A stretch of 64,000 nt of DNA, taken from the NCBI GenBank assembly GCA_014879665.1, contig JACSRP010000114.1:1-64000 (forward strand), given 5' to 3'. Below the pieces are notes generated by a model. It was not told where the DNA came from, did not search any database, and was given only the letters and a program-made list of their open reading frames with translations. The first letter of the stretch is position 1. Every line of letters begins with the position of its first letter. The DNA comes from Anaerolineae bacterium. Lineage in GTDB: Bacteria > Chloroflexota > Anaerolineae > Aggregatilineales > Phototrophicaceae. Below are positions 51,195 through 60,502 of this stretch, in pieces. A program made the translations under genes and the position numbers.

Positions 51195-51893
51195 ATGAGT
51201 TTGTTTGTTCTCTTAATGGGTGTTCAAGGCGCGGGCAAGGGTGAGCAGGCTCGCTTTATTACGCAAAAATATGGTATCCCGCAGCTTTCAACTGGTGATT
51301 TGTTCAGGGCGATGAAAACCCGTCAGGATGAATTTGCCCGTAAAATTCAGCAGCTTATGGCTGAAGGTCACTTGATTGATGATGCCACCACCTGTGAAGT
51401 CGTGCGTGAACGGCTGGCAATGCCCGATGCCCGGAACGGTGTGATTTTCGACGGCTTCCCCCGCACGCCCGCACAGGCCGAATGGCTGGATAATTACCTG
51501 AGCAATCATGATGCTGGCCTGAAGGCGGTTATCCTCCTAAAACTTGATCTCTATACAGCATTCAAACGTGCATTTGGGCGCGTATCCGCAAAAGACGGCA
51601 AAACCTATAATCTTTATTCCAATAATGAAGGTGTCGAATTCGTCTTTGAGCCGCACCCTGAAGGGCAGTACCCTCCGCGCTTAAAAGCTGTCGTGAAAGT
51701 GACCGGTGACGAGTTGATCCGTCGCCCAGATGATGCTCACGCCCACGCTATCATCAAGCGTATTGATACTTACGTTGCTGAAACTGAGCCGTTAATCGAG
51801 TATTATGAACGTGAAGGCTTGCTGCGACGAATTGAAGCTTCAAAATCTATCGCGGCGGTAAGCAGTGAAATCGAGTCTATTCTCGACTCTTAA
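51195..51893 (+). CDS. adk: Adenylate kinase family protein, atypical (altered P-loop, Cys-free LID)
   Basis: MSLFVLLMGVQGAGKGEQARFITQKYGIPQLSTGDLFRAM; GVIFDGFPRTPAQAEWL; position between secY and map. Confidence 0.9.
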   Translation: MSLFVLLMGVQGAGKGEQARFITQKYGIPQLSTGDLFRAMKTRQDEFARKIQQLMAEGHLIDDATTCEVVRERLAMPDARNGVIFDGFPRTPAQAEWLDNYLSNHDAGLKAVILLKLDLYTAFKRAFGRVSAKDGKTYNLYSNNEGVEFVFEPHPEGQYPPRLKAVVKVTGDELIRRPDDAHAHAIIKRIDTYVAETEPLIEYYEREGLLRRIEASKSIAAVSSEIESILDS

Positions 51894-52036
51894 GCCATAA
51901 ATGCGGAAGTTGTGACTATCGAGGATGTTTTTCGCAGGGACTCTGCATGTTGGGTTTGCTAGCAAAAACACTCTTTATGCTAATCTGCCGGTCATTCGCA
52001 ATTTCCGCATCTAGACTATAGAAATGGGTGATATAG

Positions 52037-52849
52037 GTGTCTAACACAGCAGCGCGAAGCCGTGAAGCGCCCATTCTCAAAACCGCTGATGAAATCGCCA
52101 TCATGCGTGAGGCTGGCCGAATCGTCGCTAGAGCTCATCAAGCGATGCGCGAAGCCGTCAAACCCGGCATTTCGACGGCCTTGCTCGATGAGATTGCCGA
52201 ATCAGTTCTGCGCGATCACGGCGCGATCCCTGTTTTTAAGGGCTATCCCAAACCTGATTCGCCTGATTACCCCGCCACCATCAATGCATCCATCAATAGC
52301 GAATTAGTGCATGGCATCCCCACCCCGAATCGCATTCTGAAAGAGGGCGACATCATCAGCTTGGATGTCGGCTGCACCTATAACGGCTTTGTTGGTGACG
52401 CCGCCTTTACCATGGGCGTAGGCGAGATCAAGCCCGCCGTTCAGCGGCTTCTGGATGTGACCGAGCAATCGTTATATATAGGCATCAATGCTTCTATTGT
52501 CGGCAACGAGACCGCAGACGTAGCCATTGCCATCCAAACATTCGTCATGAAACATGGCTACAGCGTTGCCCGTGAATATACCGGGCATGGGGTAGGCCGT
52601 GACATGCACGAAGAGCCGCAGATTCCCAATTGGTGGCCGCGGGGTAAATTGCAGCGCGGATGGAAAAGTTACCCTGTCGTCGCCGGCATGACCTATGCCA
52701 TCGAGCCGATGGTCATTGCTGGCCGCCCTGATCTGGTGGAACTCGATGACCACTGGACCGTCGCCACCAAAGATCGCTCCCTTTGCGCGCACTTTGAACA
52801 TACCATCGCCGTCACCGATGGCGCACCAATTATCCTAACGCTGCCATGA
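52037..52849 (+). CDS. map: Type I methionine aminopeptidase (GTG start)
   Basis: ILKTADEIAIMREAGRIVARAHQAM; SLDVGCTYNGFVGDAAFT; YTGHGVGRDMHEEPQIPNW. Confidence 0.97.
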   Translation: MSNTAARSREAPILKTADEIAIMREAGRIVARAHQAMREAVKPGISTALLDEIAESVLRDHGAIPVFKGYPKPDSPDYPATINASINSELVHGIPTPNRILKEGDIISLDVGCTYNGFVGDAAFTMGVGEIKPAVQRLLDVTEQSLYIGINASIVGNETADVAIAIQTFVMKHGYSVAREYTGHGVGRDMHEEPQIPNWWPRGKLQRGWKSYPVVAGMTYAIEPMVIAGRPDLVELDDHWTVATKDRSLCAHFEHTIAVTDGAPIILTLP

Positions 52850-53001
52850 TGAGGTACCATACAGGTTGTCAACCTGTGCTGAGGATTAATCCGGCTCAGT
52901 TGGCGAACTAATCATCGAAAACTCACCGTAGACGGGGAAACATTTGGCATTTATAATGCCTCCTCTGTTATTTGGAAACCAAAGTAAGTTAGGAACTGGT
53001 T

Positions 53002-53115
53002 ATGCGCGTGAGAGCATCTGTCAAGCGGCGCTGCCCGAAGTGCCGCGTGATCAAGCGCCATGGTAACGTCATGGTGATCTGCGATAACCCCAAGCACAAA
53101 CAGCGTCAGGGTTAA
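53002..53115 (+). CDS. rpmJ: 50S ribosomal protein L36 (37 aa, below ORF-track cutoff)
   Basis: Direct translation [37 protein letters not shown]. Confidence 0.97.
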   Translation: MRVRASVKRRCPKCRVIKRHGNVMVICDNPKHKQRQG

Positions 53116-53137
53116 AATCGGGCGGAGAGAAGAACCA

Positions 53138-53524
53138 ATGGCACGTATTGAAGGGGTAGACCTGCCCCGTGATAAACGAATTGAAATTGCGCTGACGTAC
53201 ATTTACGGCGTTGGTCGCCCTACGAGCCGCAATCTGCTGGCTCAAACCGGCGTCAACCCGAATACGCGCGTCAAAGACCTGACCGAAGCTGAGCTTCAGT
53301 CACTGCGCGATGCGCTGAACCCGTTTACGCTTGAAGGCGATCTGCGCCGTGAAGTGCAGCTCAATATTAAGCGTCTTTCGGAAATCGGCGCGTATCGTGG
53401 CCTGCGTCACCGTCGTAATCTGCCGGTGCGTGGCCAACGTACTCGTACCAACGCCCGTACCCGCAAGGGGCCGAAAAAGACGGTACCAGGGCGTGGTCGT
53501 CGTCGTGGCGCAACGAAGAAGTAA
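53138..53524 (+). CDS. rpsM: 30S ribosomal protein S13
   Basis: [58 protein letters not shown]. Confidence 0.98.
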   Translation: MARIEGVDLPRDKRIEIALTYIYGVGRPTSRNLLAQTGVNPNTRVKDLTEAELQSLRDALNPFTLEGDLRREVQLNIKRLSEIGAYRGLRHRRNLPVRGQRTRTNARTRKGPKKTVPGRGRRRGATKK

Positions 53525-53604
53525 TTCATCTCGTATCGCGCTGTTTTGATGGCTGGCGAGCGCCTCCCGGCACCGCCGCCGTGATCATCTCATTGTCGGA
53601 AACG

Positions 53605-53639
53605 AAGGCGCCCTCTCTCAATTTTGAGATTGGGCGCTT
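53605..53639 (+). terminator. Long hairpin in rpsM-rpsK spacer (terminator/attenuator candidate)
   Basis: AAGGCGCCC-TCTCTCAA..TTGAGAT-TGGGCGCTT extended stem. Confidence 0.5.
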
Positions 53640-53674
53640 CTTACCGCAAGGAAGTCAGAGAGGACAACTGAGGA

Positions 53675-54088
53675 ATGCCACGTACACCGGCAAAAAAGGG
53701 TGGTACCGCGCGCCGCGCAACCACCAAGAAGATAACAAAGAACATCCCTTACGGGCAGGCGCACATTTTTGCAACCTTCAATAACACCATCGTTTCCTTA
53801 ACGGATCAGTCCGGTAATGTCGTTTCGTGGGCCAGCGCGGGCACGAGCGGTTTCAAGGGCAGCCGTAAAAGCACCCCCTATGCAGCGCGCGTTGCGGCAC
53901 AAACCGCTTCTGAAACTGCGCAGCAGCACGGTATGCAGGAAGTGGATGTGTTTGTGAAGGGGCCGGGGCCCGGTCGTGAAGCGGCCATTCGTGCCATCCA
54001 GTCCAGCGGCGTAAAAGTGCGTTCCATCACCGATGTGACGCCAATCCCGCACAATGGCGTGCGTCCGCCGAAGAAACGCCGCGTCTAA
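53675..54088 (+). CDS. rpsK: 30S ribosomal protein S11
   Basis: [46 protein letters not shown]. Confidence 0.98.
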   Translation: MPRTPAKKGGTARRATTKKITKNIPYGQAHIFATFNNTIVSLTDQSGNVVSWASAGTSGFKGSRKSTPYAARVAAQTASETAQQHGMQEVDVFVKGPGPGREAAIRAIQSSGVKVRSITDVTPIPHNGVRPPKKRRV

Positions 54089-54152
54089 TAGATGAACAGT
54101 TTTCGGACGATAGTATTGATCCGATGGTCGGAATTGGAGGCGCGGATTGTCA

Positions 54153-55130
54153 ATGAATAATATGGTGCTGCCGCACAAGGTTGAAAGCGACGCCACGACT
54201 CGTAGTTATGGCCGTTTTGTCATTAGTCCGCTGGAAAGCGGCTATGGCCTAACGCTGGGTACGGCGCTTCGCCGCGTGCTGCTTTCGTCACTTTCCGGCG
54301 CGGCTGTGACGAGTATACGTATTTCTGACGTGCATCACGAATTTAGCGCCATTCCCAACGTGCGCGAAGACATGACCCAGCTTATTTTGCAGGTCAAGCA
54401 GCTTCGCTTGCGCGTATTTGATGTGGAACAGGGGCGGTTGCGCCTTGAACATCGTGGCGAAGGTACAGTGACGGCAGCAGATATCATTTGCCCGCCGGAA
54501 GTGGAGATCATCAATACCGATCTCTATCTGTTCACGGCTGATTCGCCTGATGCGCACATCGAAATGGAATTTGAGGTTCAGGCTGGCCGTGGCTACAGCC
54601 CGGCAGATGAGCGTGGCCGTTTACCAATTGGTGAACTTCCGGTAGATGCTATCTTTAGCCCGATTCGCCGTGTCAACTTTGACGTAGAACGTGCTCGTGT
54701 AGCCCAGCGCACCAACTATGACAAGCTGATCATTGAAATCTGGACGGATGGCACTATTCGCCCTGAAGATGCCCTGAGCCAGTCGGCGCAGATTATGATG
54801 AAGCATCTGACGCCTATTGCCGGGGTTGACTTTACGGGCTATGCCGCGCAAATCGAAATGGGCGGCGATGAAATTGAAAATGACCGCCAGAGCCAGCTTT
54901 ATGAAAAGCCGATTGAAGAACTTGACCTTAGCGTTCGAGTCTTTAATTCGCTGAAACGTACTGGGATTACCACTATTGGTGATGTCCTTGATATGTTGGA
55001 TCGCGGGCCAGATGCAATGTTGGCGATTCGCAACTTTGGCGAGAAATCGCTGGATGAGCTGGTCGTTAAGTTGAAAGAAAAGGGCTATCTGCCAGAAGAT
55101 GCGCAGATTCCCACAGAGATGAATGATTAA
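54153..55130 (+). CDS. rpoA: DNA-directed RNA polymerase subunit alpha
   Basis: ESGYGLTLGTALRRVLLSSLSGAAVTSIRI; C-terminal LDLSVRVFNSLKRTGITTIGDVLDM..NFGEKSLDEL. Confidence 0.98.
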   Translation: MNNMVLPHKVESDATTRSYGRFVISPLESGYGLTLGTALRRVLLSSLSGAAVTSIRISDVHHEFSAIPNVREDMTQLILQVKQLRLRVFDVEQGRLRLEHRGEGTVTAADIICPPEVEIINTDLYLFTADSPDAHIEMEFEVQAGRGYSPADERGRLPIGELPVDAIFSPIRRVNFDVERARVAQRTNYDKLIIEIWTDGTIRPEDALSQSAQIMMKHLTPIAGVDFTGYAAQIEMGGDEIENDRQSQLYEKPIEELDLSVRVFNSLKRTGITTIGDVLDMLDRGPDAMLAIRNFGEKSLDELVVKLKEKGYLPEDAQIPTEMND

Positions 55131-55151
55131 GGTCGAAACGAGGACGTTGCA

Positions 55152-55547
55152 ATGCGACACCGCGTAAAAGGTAAACACCTCAAACGGTCATCGGACAATC
55201 GCCGCCAACTGCGTTTGGCGCTGGCGACTGCGCTGCTTGAACATGAGCGGATTGAAACCACTCTGGCGAAAGCGCAGTTCATCCGTGATGATGTCGAGAA
55301 GATGGTCACAACGGCAAAGCATGGTCTGGCATCTGATGACCCTGCCGACGGCGTGCACGCCCGCCGTTTGGTCGCTTCCCAGTTGAATAATAATCGTGAG
55401 CTGGTCGGCAAGCTGTTCAACACCATTGCCCCGCGCTATGCTTCCCGTCAGGGCGGCTACACCCGTATCTACAAACTGGGGCCGCGCAAGGGTGATAATG
55501 CTGAAATGGTCTTGCTTGAGTTTGTTGATCGTACCGTCGAAAGTTAG
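55152..55547 (+). CDS. rplQ: 50S ribosomal protein L17
   Basis: MRHRVKGKHLKRSSDNRRQLRLALATALLEHERIETTLAKAQ. Confidence 0.98.
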   Translation: MRHRVKGKHLKRSSDNRRQLRLALATALLEHERIETTLAKAQFIRDDVEKMVTTAKHGLASDDPADGVHARRLVASQLNNNRELVGKLFNTIAPRYASRQGGYTRIYKLGPRKGDNAEMVLLEFVDRTVES

Positions 55548-55564
55548 ACGGTCTTTATCCGGGC

Positions 55565-56320
55565 ATGGCCGTCCGGCGGTTTCGCGCACGACTAGCCTAT
55601 GATGGCACGGGTTACAGCGGCTTTCAGCGTCAAGCGAAAGCCATACCGACCATTCAGGCAGAAGTAGAAACCGCAATCGTGAAAGTCACCGCGCAAACGG
55701 TGACCGTGATCGGGGCCGGGCGAACCGATACCGGCGTACATGCCACCGGGCAGGTGATAGCGTTCGATGTTGAATGGGCGCATTCCGATCAGGCGCTGCT
55801 TGCAGCTCTGAACCAGGCGCTTCCTGAAGACATCGCGCTTCAAGATATCCGGCAGCAAGAAGGGTTTCATCCACGCTTCGATGCTGTCTCGCGCATTTAC
55901 AAATACTCGCTCTGCCAATCGCCGGTCAGGCAGCCGCTGCTGCGAAACCGCGCGTGGCATATTTATCACCCACTGAACGGTGACATCATGGCGTGCTGCG
56001 CCGCGCTGCTCATCGGACGGCAGAATTTTGCCGCATTAGGCAAGCCATCGCAGGGTGATAACACGGTACGCACGATCCATCGCGCCCAATGGGAGCGTTC
56101 TGCTGCTGCGAATGTAGAAAGCTGGACGTTTACTGTTGAGGCTGATGGTTTTTTGCAGCACATGGTTCGGCGTATGGTCAGCTGGATGGTTGCGGCAGGG
56201 TTGGGCAGACTTTCAGTCGAGCGATTTGCTGAAGCCGTGCAACAAAAAACGATGCTGCACATTGCGCTCGCGCCCCCGCAGGGGCTGGCGCTGGCGCAGG
56301 TCAAATATGTGGATGAATAG
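55565..56320 (+). CDS. truA: tRNA pseudouridine(38-40) synthase
   Basis: LAYDGTGYSGFQRQ; VIGAGRTDTGVHATGQVIAF; GFLQHMVRRMVSWMV. Confidence 0.97.
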   Translation: MAVRRFRARLAYDGTGYSGFQRQAKAIPTIQAEVETAIVKVTAQTVTVIGAGRTDTGVHATGQVIAFDVEWAHSDQALLAALNQALPEDIALQDIRQQEGFHPRFDAVSRIYKYSLCQSPVRQPLLRNRAWHIYHPLNGDIMACCAALLIGRQNFAALGKPSQGDNTVRTIHRAQWERSAAANVESWTFTVEADGFLQHMVRRMVSWMVAAGLGRLSVERFAEAVQQKTMLHIALAPPQGLALAQVKYVDE

Positions 56321-56395
56321 AATAACGGTCGCTGGCGATCTTGCGCTGGCTGACATATTGAAATGCGGGAGAGACGCCCGCGGAGGTTTGTGAGA

Positions 56396-56836
56396 ATGTA
56401 TAAGACATACACACCCAGTCCAACCGAGATTAACCGTAAGTGGTGGATTGTGGATGCTGAGGGTCAAACCTTGGGGCGTCTCGCCTCTCAAGTGGCATTG
56501 ATCCTGCGTGGCAAACACAAGCCCAGCTATACGCCTAATCTCGATACTGGCGACTTCGTCGTCATAGTGAACGCCGAAAAGATTTTGGTCACCGGCAGCC
56601 GCATGGACTCCAAAATCTATTACCGGCATTCAAAGTATCAGGGCGGTTTGACCGAAATCACGCTGCGCAGGCAGCTTGAAAGGTTCCCGACTCGCCCGAT
56701 TGAAGCTGCGATCAAGGGTATGCTTCCGAAGAATGCGCTAGGACGCCAGGTATTTTCAAAGCTGAAGGTCTATGCTGGCCCCGCGCACCCGCACGAAGCG
56801 CAAAAACCGCAGCCGCTGGAATTTAAAGGGGAGTAA
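56396..56836 (+). CDS. rplM: 50S ribosomal protein L13 (start corrected)
   Basis: MYKTYTPSPTEINRKWWIVDAEGQTLGRLASQVALILRGKHKPSYTPNLDTGDFVVIVNA. Confidence 0.98.
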   Translation: MYKTYTPSPTEINRKWWIVDAEGQTLGRLASQVALILRGKHKPSYTPNLDTGDFVVIVNAEKILVTGSRMDSKIYYRHSKYQGGLTEITLRRQLERFPTRPIEAAIKGMLPKNALGRQVFSKLKVYAGPAHPHEAQKPQPLEFKGE

Positions 56837-56840
56837 TTAG

Positions 56841-57236
56841 ATGTCTGCACAGTATTACGAAGGTATCGGACGCCGCAAAGAAGCTTCAGCGCGCGTTCGC
56901 ATATTTGCCGGCGGCACCGGGCGCGTGGTCATCAATGACCGTGAAGGCGCTGAATACATGAGCCGCGCGGGCGATCTGGAAATTCTGCTTCAGCCCTTGA
57001 CCGTGCTCGGTCAGGAACGCAGCTTTGATGTCTCGGTGCATGTCTACGGCGGCGGCATAAGCGGCCAACGCGATGCCATCCGCCTCGGTCTGGCGCGTGC
57101 TCTGCTGAAGCTCGATCCTGAAAACAAGCCCACGCTGCGCACCAACGGGCTGGTTTCGCGCGATAATCGCGTCAAGGAACGTAAAAAGCCAGGTCTCAAG
57201 CGCGCGCGCAAGGCACCAACCTACACCAAGCGTTAA
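56841..57236 (+). CDS. rpsI: 30S ribosomal protein S9
   Basis: YEGIGRRKEASARVRIFAGGTGRVVINDRE; KERKKPGLKRARKAPTYTKR. Confidence 0.98.
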   Translation: MSAQYYEGIGRRKEASARVRIFAGGTGRVVINDREGAEYMSRAGDLEILLQPLTVLGQERSFDVSVHVYGGGISGQRDAIRLGLARALLKLDPENKPTLRTNGLVSRDNRVKERKKPGLKRARKAPTYTKR

Positions 57237-57264
57237 TCGCTTCGGGCAATATTTGTAACTTTTT

Positions 57265-57292
57265 AAGGCAAGACCATCCGCGTCTTGCCTTT
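57265..57292 (+). terminator. Rho-independent terminator ending the ribosomal superoperon
   Basis: AAGGCAAGAC-CATCCGC-GTCTTGCCTTT. Confidence 0.8.
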
Positions 57293-57346
57293 GCTGTTAT
57301 ACGGTGATGTCACCGCTAATCCAGCCAATTTCAACAGGGCGCTTCA

Positions 57347-58033
57347 ATGGGCACAATCGTCTATATGCTGTTCGATTTTGATAATTTGCGATTAGCAGAT
57401 CGTGGGCGTATTCTTTCCCTCATGGGCGCGCTTGCCGAAAACGACCAATATCGCTTCCTTAAAAAAGCTATTGTCTGCGACGATATGCCCGGCGAAATCT
57501 ACGTCCCCAACACGCCTGAACTGCTAGATCGCGCATGGTCAAATGCTGTTCGTGCTGCCCCGCGCTATAACGGCCAGTATTGGATGGAATTTGAAAATAG
57601 TTCCGGTCTGAAAATCAGCTTTGGCTTCGATCCGCGTAAGCTCAAGCGCCTGCATCTCAACATGGATAAAGATGCCTTGAAATTGCCGGGAAGTGCGCCT
57701 AATGCCGCTGAACTGGTGAAGGTGATCAGGATCATTAATAATACGCTTGCGCCATCTTACGGTTACGGCCTTTTTAACTATGACGTCCATGATCTACAGC
57801 CTGTTGGCGCTGGCCCACAGGGTATCTGGGATTACAATTTGTTCGGGGCAAAACTGGTGGAGCAGTGGAACCATGCTTTAGACGGCTTACCTGCTGCCGT
57901 CACCCGTTTTCAGAATGGCGGCGCGCTGGTAGCCCTATCTGATGAGCCATTTGCAGGCTACCGCGAAGCCGCGCCACACTATAAACAGGCCGCCGAATCA
58001 CTAGGGTTAAGCGCCGTCTTTCACGATGGGTAA
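57347..58033 (+). CDS. Hypothetical protein, no recognised domain
   Basis: Intact 228-aa ORF, own ATG after a terminator, no paralog/family recognised by eye. Confidence 0.7.
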   Translation: MGTIVYMLFDFDNLRLADRGRILSLMGALAENDQYRFLKKAIVCDDMPGEIYVPNTPELLDRAWSNAVRAAPRYNGQYWMEFENSSGLKISFGFDPRKLKRLHLNMDKDALKLPGSAPNAAELVKVIRIINNTLAPSYGYGLFNYDVHDLQPVGAGPQGIWDYNLFGAKLVEQWNHALDGLPAAVTRFQNGGALVALSDEPFAGYREAAPHYKQAAESLGLSAVFHDG

Positions 58034-58141
58034 TTGAGAGGTGGCAATCGGACGCCCCATAGGGCATCCCTGCAAAAGGCTTCTTCAAGAGGCGCAATTT
58101 TAGCCGGGCGGCTTCAACCTCTGGCGAGATGAGGTTAATTC

Positions 58142-59590
58142 ATGACATTAACAATCGTTGGTTTAGGGCCGGGACGCGCGCAGGATTTAACCCGCCGCGC
58201 ATGGTCAGCGCTGGAAAATGCGCCCCGCGTCATTTTGCGCACTAAAGAACATCCCTGTGTACCCGAACTTCCCAACCGCGAAAATACCGAATCTTGCGAT
58301 GACGTATACGAATCCAGCGGCGATTTTGCCCTGATTTACAGCGCCATCGTCAATCGGGTGATGTCCGCGCTGGAGCAGGGCGATGTGGTTTACGCTGTTC
58401 CCGGCGATCCGCTGGTTGGCGAAGCGACTGTGCAAAGCCTGATTGCGCGTTGTGCGGAGGCGAATATCCCCTGCGAAATCGTCATGGGTATCAGCTTCAT
58501 TGAGCCGATGCTTAAGGCTGTCAGGCTGGATGCGCTGGACGGCGTGCAAATTTTCGATGCGCTCACCATCGCCATGATGTATCACCCGCCGCTTAACCCC
58601 GATCTTCCGGCGCTGCTAGCACAGGTTTACAGCCGGCAGGCTGCCTCTGAACTCAAACTTACCTTGATGAACCAGTATCCCGACGAGTTTGATGCTGCCC
58701 TCATTCACGCTGCCGGTACCGATGATGAGCGGGTTGAGTGGGTGAAACTCTATGAAATTGACCGCAGCCCGCATATTCAGCATCTCACCTCGCTCTATCT
58801 GCCGCCGTTAGGGACGCAGAACAGTTTTGAGACGCTTCAAGACAATATCGCGCATTTGCGTGCGCCTGAGGGCTGCCCCTGGGATCGCAAGCAGACCCAT
58901 CTTTCCCTGCGTAAATATCTCATTGAAGAAACCTATGAGGTGCTGGAGACGCTGGATCGTGAAGATCCTGCCGCGCTTCAGGAAGAAATGGGCGATCTGC
59001 TGCTGCAAATTATGCTGCACACGCAGATCGGCATTGATGACGGTGAATTTCGCATGGCCGATGTCATCCGAACGCTCAATGAAAAGCTGATTCGCCGCCA
59101 TCCCCACGTGTGGGGGGAAGTTTCGGTGAACGGCGCGGATCAGGTTGTGACCAATTGGGACGCTATCAAGCGGCAGGAAAAGGCCGGCAAACTAGAGAAA
59201 CCGGCTTCACTGCTTGATGGTGTGCCGCTGGAACTGCCCGCCCTGATGCGCGCCTATGAATACACCTCTCGCGCCGCTAAACCCGGCTTTGACTGGGAGC
59301 GCGTTGAAGATGTGATCGCCAAAGTACGCGAAGAAATTGAAGAAGTGCAGGCGGCATCCACGCCAGATGAGCAGGCATCTGAAATTGGCGATCTGCTGTT
59401 TGTCGTTGTTAATTGGGCGCGCTGGCTGAAGGTAGACCCTGAAACCGCGCTCCGTGAGTCCAGTCAGCGTTTTTATGGCCGCTTTAGCTATATCGAAGCG
59501 GAGCTGGCGAAGCAGGGCAAAGCGCTGGCCGACAGTCATTTACAGGAAATGGACGCATTGTGGAATCAGGCGAAGGCGCACGGCCTCTAA
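58142..59590 (+). CDS. mazG: Tetrapyrrole methylase-MazG nucleotide pyrophosphohydrolase fusion (YabN-like)
   Basis: N-terminal [37 protein letters not shown]-terminal [47 protein letters not shown]. Confidence 0.93.
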   Translation: MTLTIVGLGPGRAQDLTRRAWSALENAPRVILRTKEHPCVPELPNRENTESCDDVYESSGDFALIYSAIVNRVMSALEQGDVVYAVPGDPLVGEATVQSLIARCAEANIPCEIVMGISFIEPMLKAVRLDALDGVQIFDALTIAMMYHPPLNPDLPALLAQVYSRQAASELKLTLMNQYPDEFDAALIHAAGTDDERVEWVKLYEIDRSPHIQHLTSLYLPPLGTQNSFETLQDNIAHLRAPEGCPWDRKQTHLSLRKYLIEETYEVLETLDREDPAALQEEMGDLLLQIMLHTQIGIDDGEFRMADVIRTLNEKLIRRHPHVWGEVSVNGADQVVTNWDAIKRQEKAGKLEKPASLLDGVPLELPALMRAYEYTSRAAKPGFDWERVEDVIAKVREEIEEVQAASTPDEQASEIGDLLFVVVNWARWLKVDPETALRESSQRFYGRFSYIEAELAKQGKALADSHLQEMDALWNQAKAHGL

Positions 59591-60324
59591 ACCCTGAAAT
59601 CATGCTCGAAGGCGTGATTTCAATTCAAGCGGCGCTGGAGAGTGGCAGTCGCCCGATTCACGAAATTCTCGTGCGCAGTCACCGCCGTGAGCGCGATCTT
59701 GATCGCTTGATTCGCCTTGCTCGTTCTCAGCAAATCCCGACTCGCGAGGTCAGCGCCGCCGATCTGGATGCGCTGGCTTCCGGGCGCAGTCATGGCGGGG
59801 TAATCGCCCGCGTAGGCGAGCGCCATTACGCTTCGTTGGATGCCTTGATGGCTGGCATAGATGCGCCTTTCATTGCCATGCTTGATGGCGTAGAAGACCC
59901 GTTCAACTTCGGGCAGGCGATACGCGCTTTGTACGCCGCGGGCGTGAATGGGCTGGTCTTGCGCCCGCGTTCGTGGGAGAATGCGGCTTCGGTGGTGGCG
60001 CGCGCATCGGCAGGCGCCAGCGAGCGCATCATAACCGCCATCGCTGAAACTGCCGAAGAAGCGGCTGAATTTTTCCGGAAAAATCGCTTCACTATTGCCG
60101 TCACCGACAAAGACCGCGCGGTGAGTATTTACGATGCCGACTTGAGCGGTAAACTCTTCCTGCTGATCGGCGGAGAACGGCGCGGCGTCACCCGTTCCTT
60201 TGCAGATGCTGCTGATATTCGGCTGAAAATTCCGTATGGGCGGGGATTTCCGATGTCTTTAGGCACAACATCGGCGGCGGCAGTGCTGGCATTTGAGGTC
60301 TTTCGTCAGCGGCAGGGGAAATAA
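59560..60324 (+). CDS. TrmH/SpoU family RNA 2'-O-methyltransferase, divergent
   Basis: LDGVEDPFNFGQAIRALYAAGVNGLVL; LLIGGERRGVTRSF; LKIPYGRGFPMSLGTTSAAAVLAFEVFRQR. Confidence 0.83.
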   Translation: MESGEGARPLNPEIMLEGVISIQAALESGSRPIHEILVRSHRRERDLDRLIRLARSQQIPTREVSAADLDALASGRSHGGVIARVGERHYASLDALMAGIDAPFIAMLDGVEDPFNFGQAIRALYAAGVNGLVLRPRSWENAASVVARASAGASERIITAIAETAEEAAEFFRKNRFTIAVTDKDRAVSIYDADLSGKLFLLIGGERRGVTRSFADAADIRLKIPYGRGFPMSLGTTSAAAVLAFEVFRQRQGK

Positions 60325-60354
60325 AAAACGGCCAGTCATTGACCAGCCGTTTTG

Positions 60355-60428
60355 TCGGGGTGGCGGGATTCGAACCCACGACCTCAGCGTCCCGATCGCT
60401 GCGCGCTACCAAGCTGCGCCACACCCCG
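60355..60428 (-). tRNA. tRNA-Pro (anticodon CGG)
   Basis: Minus strand CGGGGTGTGGCGCAGCTTGGTAGCGCGCAGCGATCGGGACGCTGAGGTCGTGGGTTCGAATCCCGCCACCCCGA folds as a cloverleaf; anticodon loop ATCGGGA; no encoded CCA. Confidence 0.96.
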
Positions 60429-60502
60429 TAAACTGCTGCGAACTATACTGGAACTAATCTTGAACTGCAAGAGTAGACTTACGTAAACTGGAGCGATGCG
60501 CT

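Noticed and set aside
60188-60424. 78-aa ORF reading ...VARSDRDAEVVGSNPATPTKR
   Set aside because: Classic false translation through a tRNA gene (here tRNA-Pro) plus antisense of the TrmH gene
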